Under the pieces are notes generated by a model, which was given only the letters and a program-made list of their open reading frames with translations, was not told the DNA's origin and ran no database searches. From the NCBI GenBank assembly GCA_900547045.1, contig URFB01000047.1, positions 1-8,413 of the forward strand: a DNA stretch of 8,413 nucleotides, in the 5' to 3' direction. The DNA is from an uncultured Mollicutes bacterium (lineage in GTDB: Bacteria > Bacillota_I > Bacilli_A > Acholeplasmatales > Anaeroplasmataceae). Made by a program: the position numbers and the translations under genes. This document shows positions 6,001-8,413 of this stretch, piece by piece. Within the stretch, counting starts at the first letter, position 1; each line of letters starts with the position of its first letter.

Positions 6001-8413
6001 AGCCAAGATGTTGATATCTTACTTGATAATTATGATATTATCTTTGATTTCGATGTTAATATTGCAAAGATTCAATTTGATATTACATTTAACGATGTTC
6101 ATGGTGTTTATGATGGAAAGACATTGTATTATATTTCTCATAAATGGAATAAGTATCCTTCAATTCTCGTTCCAACCGGTTTAAATGCTCTTGACTTCTA
6201 TGATTCATTAATTGAATATAATGAGGAAAGCTTTAAATCCACATCATGGCAAATAACTCCTATAGGTAAGCTTGTAGGAACAACAACAATCTATATAAAG
6301 GTTCATGATCCAAATGGTAATTATGAAGATTACCTAACAACTGCTCAAATCATTGTTGAGCCACTTGAAGCTTCATTTGATGTAATAGACCTAGGTGTTT
6401 TAGCAAGTGATGTTGTTTATAGTGGTAACAAATATGATGAAAGTACAATTGTGGTTAAATCTTCAATTCCAAATGATACAAGAACAGTATATTTCAAATA
6501 TTATTTAAGAAATGCTGATGGTTCTCGTGGAACAGCGCTTTCAGGTCCACCTACTAATGCAGATAAGTACATTCTAACTATGTGCTTAGATGCAGATCCA
6601 GCAAAGGGACTTTCAGCAGTTGAAATGGATGTACATTTTAATATTATTCCTGCTAAGATTCCAGTATATTGGGGTGCTAACATAGTTGACACAACAACTG
6701 ATCTTAGTAAGTATATATATAAGATGTACTACACAGGTTCTGTGGTTCATCCGCTTGCTCAAGCATACAGTATTATCAATATTGGTGCTGGAACAGCACA
6801 TGATCCATGGTACGAATCAATTCCTCTAGATGTGACTGTAAATAGTCAATATGATGGAATTAATAAAGGAAAGCATTTATGTGAAGCTAAAATTCACGTA
6901 GATTCAACAAATTTATATTATAAAAATTATGAATTAATTAACCCAACATTAGAATATGAAATAATTGATGGAATGCCTTTTAATCCGGATAATAAAGATC
7001 CGATTTACTTCCCTTCTAAACCGGATCCAGGTAATGGATTCCCAGGAGGAGCAGGAGGAAATCCTGGTTCAAACAACCAAGGTGGAGATAAGACACCGGG
7101 TAATACTCCACCAGAAAATTCTAATTCTATGTTTGAAGGAATTGAATTTAGGGTTGATCAATTTAACCCTCTTGCAACGGTTGCAAATACACCATTCAAA
7201 TATTTGGATGATGAAATTGTATTAGAAGTAATTTATCATTACTCTAATCCATCCGATGACAAGACATACATTTTCCATCTTGATCAAAAAACTTGGAAAA
7301 TATTACAAATTCGTGATAATACTGATACTAATATTATTGATGCAAATCCAAGTGTAAATTTCAGCTTTGTATTCCCAGATCCATTACAAACTCCTACATT
7401 TGACGTAACAGCCGTTTTAACGGATAAGACTAATAATGCATGGAATACGAATGGAGATAAGGCTGATAGAACCATTAAGGTTCACCTAGAACCAAAGGCT
7501 CTTGATCCTAATAATCCTGGTAGTAGCGATTACATTTGGCTTGAAACACCAAAAAATAATAGCTTAACAGCTTCAACTGATTCTCCAAGATCACCTGTAG
7601 TGTACGCAGCTAATGATTCTACTAAGCCAAATGAATACATTAGAGTTTGGCAAGATATAAATGCTACACCAAATGATCCTACAGATGATTTTGAGATAGT
7701 TATTACGAATTATACAATTTACTATGGAAATAACTTAAATCCTACACCTACAAATGCTACAAATCCTGATGATTATGCTTACTTTATTGTAAAGAGTAAT
7801 CCGGGTGGATTATATTCATTTGAATTTGGTGACTATACTTTATACGAAGCAGAAGTAAAATCTCATGCACCTAATCCAGATTGGATTACTGAGAATACGG
7901 CTCCAAACGTAGCTCAAAAAGCAGCATTTACATTTGTTATTGTGTCTCCAGAACCATCAGTTATTGAATTATTGGATGATGCAAAGAATGCTGATCCAAA
8001 GCCAAAGTTTGTAAGATATGAGCAAGACTTTAATCAGGCTAATTCATATGCATTAACATATACATATGGAATAAGCAATTCTGATCGTGAAACTGATCAG
8101 GATTTAAGTGGAATGACAAGTATAGCGGATAGAAAAGAATTCTCAATAAAATTATCACATATTCCTGAACGTCAAAATCTTGATTATGTATTAAGTAATA
8201 TCAAGAATAAGCGTGAGTTCCTAGCGTTATATGCTGAGGATGGCACATGTTTATGGGATGGCGCAGGAATTCAGTCAGGAACATTAAATCCAAGCTCAAC
8301 ATCAGCCGATGATTATATTGCTTCTGGAATGTATTTTGTATTATATGATAGCAATACTGCAACAAGAAAACCACTTGATGCCATTGAAATAGTTGTCGTT
8401 GGAGATCCTAATG
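1..8413 (+). CDS. Giant MBG/YDG-like repeat surface protein, internal fragment
   Basis: Frame 1 is open across the entire window, 2804 codons with no stop, which cannot be chance at about one-third GC. It is partial at both ends. The first in-frame ATG (base 76) falls inside a repeat, has no Shine-Dalgarno-like sequence before it, and is not the start. Residues 31-2324 are about 22 diverged beta-rich repeats with Y-D-G-like turns, V-G-x-Y strands and closing strands like F-x-I-T-x-K/P-R. This is the grammar of MBG/YDG bacterial Ig-like domains in secreted adhesins and stalk proteins. A Pro/Gly/Asn linker (2325-2376) and a non-repeat beta-rich region (2377-2804) follow. There are only 10 cysteines, many Tyr, Asn and Asp, and no membrane segment or enzyme motif. 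Secretion and surface location are inferred from the repeat type, because the signal peptide and anchor would lie outside the window. The reading frame and its coding status are near certain; the role is only a family-level inference. Confidence 0.93.
91..342 (+). repeat. Repeat unit A
   Basis: Residues 31-114, the shortest unit at 84 residues, show the full grammar clearly. They contain an F-D-G turn (VVFDGYEHGIDF), a middle strand ending in Y-W-V-E-G, D-V-G-S-Y-N-I as the penultimate strand, and F-E-P-Y-V-G followed by the closing TIKRA. The F-E-P-Y-x-G-x-I-K-x-T-I segment recurs in unit J. One cysteine lies at residue 93. Confidence 0.75.
343..684 (+). repeat. Repeat unit B
   Basis: Residues 115-228 open with a hydrophobic strand and then G-I-Y-D-G at 126-130. 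A longer middle section rich in Leu, Met and Asn follows. N-A-G-D-Y-Y (200-205) is the V-G-x-Y equivalent, and V-F-A-I-E-N closes the unit. Confidence 0.65.
685..1116 (+). repeat. Repeat unit C, enlarged (144 residues)
   Basis: Residues 229-372 are about 40 residues longer than the typical unit. The closing strand LQITIKR is standard. The interior (about 262-335) carries extra Gly/Asn-rich loops, including an acidic stretch N-A-D-G-E-N-N-G-D at 314-322. The canonical Y-D-G and V-G-x-Y motifs are not clear, so this may be one unit with a large insertion or a degenerate pair. Cysteine lies at residue 277. Confidence 0.5.
1117..1440 (+). repeat. Repeat unit D (K-x-Y type)
   Basis: Residues 373-480 open with LNVFEVTNAVKEYTSGEVYP. 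K-E-Y-T-S-G (385-390) stands where K-x-Y-D-G occurs in units H, K, N and R. I-D-V-G-Y-Y-W-V is the penultimate strand and LQITPK closes into unit E. A loop D-P-D-T-G-A-G near 464-470 resembles an acidic metal-binding loop, but this is not established. Confidence 0.7.
1441..1725 (+). repeat. Repeat unit E
   Basis: Residues 481-575 have the turn T-F-D-G-K-M-H, the middle strand Y-Q-Y-L-Y-Y-K, the penultimate strand N-A-G-Y-Y-Y-F-R-A-E-L, and the closing strand MFTILKR. Two tryptophans sit in the first strand region (D-W-G-S-E-W). Confidence 0.7.
1726..2070 (+). repeat. Repeat unit F (divergent)
   Basis: Residues 576-690 carry D-Y-T-G-D-D as a Y-D-G-like turn but lack a clear V-G-x-Y strand. 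The unit ends in F-E-F-N-L-N-M-L-I-T-L. Its right boundary with unit G is uncertain by 10-15 residues. Confidence 0.5.
2071..2442 (+). repeat. Repeat unit G, enlarged (124 residues)
   Basis: Residues 691-814 open with D-L-K-V-N-K-S-D-V-D-V-L-Y and end with N-V-G-Y-Y-K-V-Y-Y-Y-I-T-V, then a closing V-R-I-R-Q-R. The middle is expanded by two acidic Gly loops, D-P-N-T-G-D (734-739) and K-D-G-N-G-R (754-759), which make it longer than most units. Confidence 0.6.
2443..2721 (+). repeat. Repeat unit H (K-x-Y-D-G type)
   Basis: Residues 815-907 are one of the cleanest units. They show YITIDKLDKVYDGAPVNAS with Y-D-G at 826-828, the middle strand L-Q-F-L-F-K, the penultimate strand H-V-G-T-Y-Q-M-K-I-V, and the closing strand V-F-T-F-T-I-S-P-A. 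This closely follows the known YDG-type repeat pattern. The opening K-V-Y-D-G-A-P nearly matches K-E-Y-D-G-A-P in unit N. Confidence 0.8.
2722..3099 (+). repeat. Repeat unit I (degenerate, with Ser/Thr-rich insert)
   Basis: Residues 908-1033 open like other units (A-T-I-V-L-E-V) but have no Y-D-G turn and no V-G-x-Y strand. A Ser/Thr-rich stretch occupies residues 933-958, and L-K-L-V-Y-S-L closes the unit. It may be an insertion-bearing unit or an unrelated spacer domain between units H and J. Confidence 0.45.
2818..2874 (+). other. Ser/Thr-rich low-complexity segment
   Basis: Residues 940-958 are mostly Ser and Thr with Lys and few large hydrophobics, and the Ser run begins just before, at 935. 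Such segments are usually unstructured and can be glycosylated on surface proteins, but no modification can be read from sequence. It is the only Ser/Thr-rich tract in the array and sits in the most degenerate unit, so it may act as a hinge between two rods. Confidence 0.6.
3100..3369 (+). repeat. Repeat unit J
   Basis: Residues 1034-1123 have the turn A-D-Y-T-G-N-D, a middle strand L-T-Y-K-F-G, the penultimate strand K-P-G-T-Y-N-V-Y-F-S-I, and the closing segment F-E-P-Y-T-G-V-I-K-F-T-I-N. The closing segment resembles the one in unit A at protein level, with many synonymous and some non-synonymous differences in DNA. Confidence 0.7.
3370..3690 (+). repeat. Repeat unit K (K-x-Y-D type, double turn)
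   Basis: Residues 1124-1230 contain I-D-K-E-Y-D-A-V-V-Y-D-G-K, which places two Y-D turns five residues apart (1140 and 1145). The middle strand is W-T-I-Q-Y-F-R-A. D-A-D-D-Y-I-Y-R-V-I-I replaces the V-G-x-Y strand, and Y-F-K-I-S-R closes the unit. Confidence 0.7.
3691..3975 (+). repeat. Repeat unit L
   Basis: Residues 1231-1325 have the turn I-K-Y-N-G-G, a cysteine at 1251 in W-V-C-D-L, N-V-G-K-Y before the last strands, and the closing strand F-T-L-E-I-T-K. The stretch D-A-K-K-N-D-V-T-K-N-Y-E-Y matches the x-N-Y-x segment that usually precedes the closing strand. Confidence 0.65.
3976..4254 (+). repeat. Repeat unit M
   Basis: Residues 1326-1418 have the turn Y-V-F-S-G-T-K and a typical MBG-like middle, I-E-Y-S-L-D-G-L-N-G-W-S. 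The penultimate strand is D-V-G-K-Y-S-F-F-A-R-L, followed by V-P-N-Y-N-D and the closing strand F-E-F-E-I-V-K. Cysteine lies at 1363. Together with H, N and R this is among the best matches to the known repeat pattern. Confidence 0.8.
4255..4521 (+). repeat. Repeat unit N (K-x-Y-D-G type)
   Basis: Residues 1419-1507 open with I-N-I-F-D-L-S-K-E-Y-D-G-A-P-C, with Y-D-G at 1429-1431. I-K-I-E-W-Y-A-D-D is the middle strand and D-A-G-N-Y-Y-V-K-I-I-Y the penultimate one. A-F-E-I-T-P closes the unit. Cysteine lies at 1434. Confidence 0.8.
4522..4827 (+). repeat. Repeat unit O
   Basis: Residues 1508-1609 begin C-V-I-S-L-N-V and have L-T-Y-N-A-Q-G-Q-A-P as a relaxed turn. Y-S-V-Q-Y-Y-T is the middle strand, D-V-G-L-Y-Q-V-G-Y the penultimate strand, and Y-R-I-T-K-R the closing strand. 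Confidence 0.75.
4828..5151 (+). repeat. Repeat unit P (divergent)
   Basis: Residues 1610-1717 open V-V-N-V-T-Y-K-G-Q-L-D, with Y-K-G in place of Y-D-G. S-A-G-I-Y-Q-A-Q-G is the penultimate strand, and N-Y-I-I-N-V-D-L-S-V-K-V closes the unit without the usual I-T-x-K. The T-T-T-S-T segment near 1681-1685 is a short polar loop. Confidence 0.6.
5152..5439 (+). repeat. Repeat unit Q (Y-D-G-x-x-H type)
   Basis: Residues 1718-1813 have a doubled turn, P-Y-D-G-V-Y-D-G-Q-A-H (1726-1736). I-E-Y-S-T-D-S-S-S-W-S is the middle strand, with the same form as in unit M. H-I-Y-V-R-I-T is the penultimate strand and F-T-V-N-I-T-K the closing strand. The match to the MBG pattern is good. Confidence 0.75.
5440..5742 (+). 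repeat. Repeat unit R (K-x-Y-D type)
   Basis: Residues 1814-1914 have L-G-D-K-V-Y-D-D-K-D (1825-1834) as the turn. L-N-V-E-Y-R-Y-Y is the middle strand and N-V-G-S-Y-Y-L-E-V-R-L the penultimate strand. N-E-N-Y-E-D and the closing Y-F-K-I-T-P-R complete one of the clearest YDG-type units. Confidence 0.8.
5743..6066 (+). repeat. Repeat unit S
   Basis: Residues 1915-2022 open K-L-V-I-S-L-K-N-E-S-K-P-Y-D-M-V, a K-x-Y-D turn without the Gly. V-A-G-H-Y-L-V-G-V-V is the penultimate strand. D-N-Y-D-I-I-F-D-F-D-V-N-I-A forms the closing strand region. Cysteine lies at 1986. Confidence 0.65.
6067..6363 (+). repeat. Repeat unit T (Y-D-G type)
   Basis: Residues 2023-2121 have G-V-Y-D-G-K at 2035-2040 and the middle strand L-I-E-Y-N-E-E-S-F-K-S-T-S-W. 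L-V-G-T-T-T-I-Y-I-K-V-H-D-P-N-G-N-Y is a textbook MBG penultimate segment, and Q-I-I-V-E-P closes the unit. Confidence 0.8.
6364..6651 (+). repeat. Repeat unit U
   Basis: Residues 2122-2217 have D-V-V-Y-S-G-N-K-Y as the turn and V-Y-F-K-Y-Y-L as the middle strand. T-N-A-D-K-Y-I-L-T-M-C-L replaces V-G-x-Y, and V-H-F-N-I-I-P closes the unit. Cysteine lies at 2195. Confidence 0.7.
6652..6972 (+). repeat. Repeat unit V, last of the array
   Basis: Residues 2218-2324 open A-K-I-P-V-Y-W-G and carry M-Y-Y-T-G-S-V-V-H as the turn. L-C-E-A-K-I-H-V is the penultimate strand, then K-N-Y-E-L-I-N-P and the closing strand L-E-Y-E-I-I-D-G. It runs directly into the Pro/Gly linker, so it is the end of the array. 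Confidence 0.65.
6973..7128 (+). other. Pro/Gly/Asn-rich interdomain linker
   Basis: Residues 2325-2376 are dominated by Pro, Gly, Asn, Asp and Ser, with a Gly/Pro core at about 2343-2371 (F-P-G-G-A-G-G-N-P-G and similar). Almost no hydrophobic residues occur in the second half. This is a flexible, probably extended spacer that separates the repeat rod from the next region. CCG proline codons, not seen in frame before about base 6750, occur four times here. Confidence 0.8.
7129..8413 (+). other. Unassigned beta-rich region after the linker
   Basis: Residues 2377-2804 continue the same reading frame but drop the Y-D-G, V-G-x-Y and I-T-x-K grammar. Alternating hydrophobic strands suggest two or three beta-sandwich domains. 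One lies at about 2381-2500 (from I-E-F-R-V-D-Q-F to K-V-H-L-E-P-K-A), one at about 2501-2655, ending in F-T-F-V-I-V-S-P-E-P, and one from about 2656 to the window edge, ending in I-E-I-V-V-V-G-D-P-N. Asn/Pro/Asp-rich joints separate them. I recognise no named family, catalytic motif, sortase signal or membrane segment. It could be an adhesive head, an anchor-proximal stalk or further Ig-like domains of another class. Confidence 0.6.

Larger units (their letters stand above)
91..6972 (+). repeat. Tandem array of about 22 MBG/YDG-like Ig-fold units (A-V)
   Basis: Residues 31-2324 are a protein-level tandem array. Units are lettered A to V and run from 84 to 144 residues, mostly 90-108. The shared grammar is an opening hydrophobic strand, a Y-D-G/F-D-G/Y-x-G turn, a middle I-E-Y-type strand, a V-G-x-Y-x-V strand, and a closing strand ending in motifs such as TIKRA, ITPK, ITKR, ITPRK or ISRK. 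At the DNA level I see no near-identical copies, so the array is old or under strong diversification. Boundaries were set by eye just after each closing strand and may be off by about 10 residues. A profile search with the Pfam MBG and YDG models would settle the exact count. Confidence 0.8.

Noticed and set aside
6501..6801. Two overlapping reverse-strand open frames of 63 and 62 codons
   Set aside because: They overlap each other in different frames and both lie opposite units U and V of the forward protein.
6965..7225. Forward open frame of 86 codons in frame 2 across the linker
   Set aside because: The main frame stays open through here and has sensible linker composition. The alternative frame is an out-of-frame reading with no start signal.
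7284..7475. Reverse-strand open frame of 63 codons
   Set aside because: It is antisense to the region after the linker, with no start signal and no domain.
1..8413. CRISPR array, tRNA/rRNA, insertion sequence or multi-gene system
   Set aside because: The window is one continuous coding frame. There are no short direct DNA repeats with spacers, no transposase frame with inverted ends, and no RNA gene signature.

Overview
The whole window is the inside of one very large gene. Frame 1 of the + strand is open from base 1 to base 8413 without a stop codon (2804 full codons plus one extra base). Neither the true start nor the stop lies in the window, so there is no promoter, ribosome binding site, signal peptide, anchor or terminator to annotate, and no intergenic DNA.

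Layout. Codons 1-30 are the tail of a repeat that begins upstream. Codons 31-2324 (bases 91-6972) form a tandem array of about 22 diverged beta-rich units, lettered A to V here, mostly 85-125 residues long. Each unit tends to open with a hydrophobic strand and a Y-D-G-like turn. It then has a middle strand of the type I-x-Y, a V-G-x-Y-x-V strand near its end, and a closing strand such as F-x-I-T-x-K/P-R/A that runs straight into the next unit. This grammar matches the MBG/YDG class of bacterial Ig-like repeats found in large secreted surface proteins. Codons 2325-2376 are a Pro/Gly/Asn-rich linker. After it the repeat grammar stops, and codons 2377-2804 form a different beta-rich region that I cannot assign to a family.

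Organism. GC is about one third by hand counts of a few lines, and synonymous sites are mostly A/T. Tryptophan is always TGG (about 32 codons) and in-frame TGA is absent, which argues against the Mycoplasma/Spiroplasma code. The base composition and the protein type suggest a low-GC Bacillota-like bacterium, perhaps an uncultivated gut or anaerobic lineage, but nothing here fixes the taxon.

Role. The protein is most likely an extracellular, stalk-like or adhesive surface protein: a long rod of Ig-like modules, a flexible hinge, then a distal or anchor-proximal region. No enzyme, catalytic motif, mobile element, RNA gene, CRISPR array or multi-gene system is visible. The interest lies in the protein's size, the possible higher-order order of its repeats, and the unassigned region after the linker.
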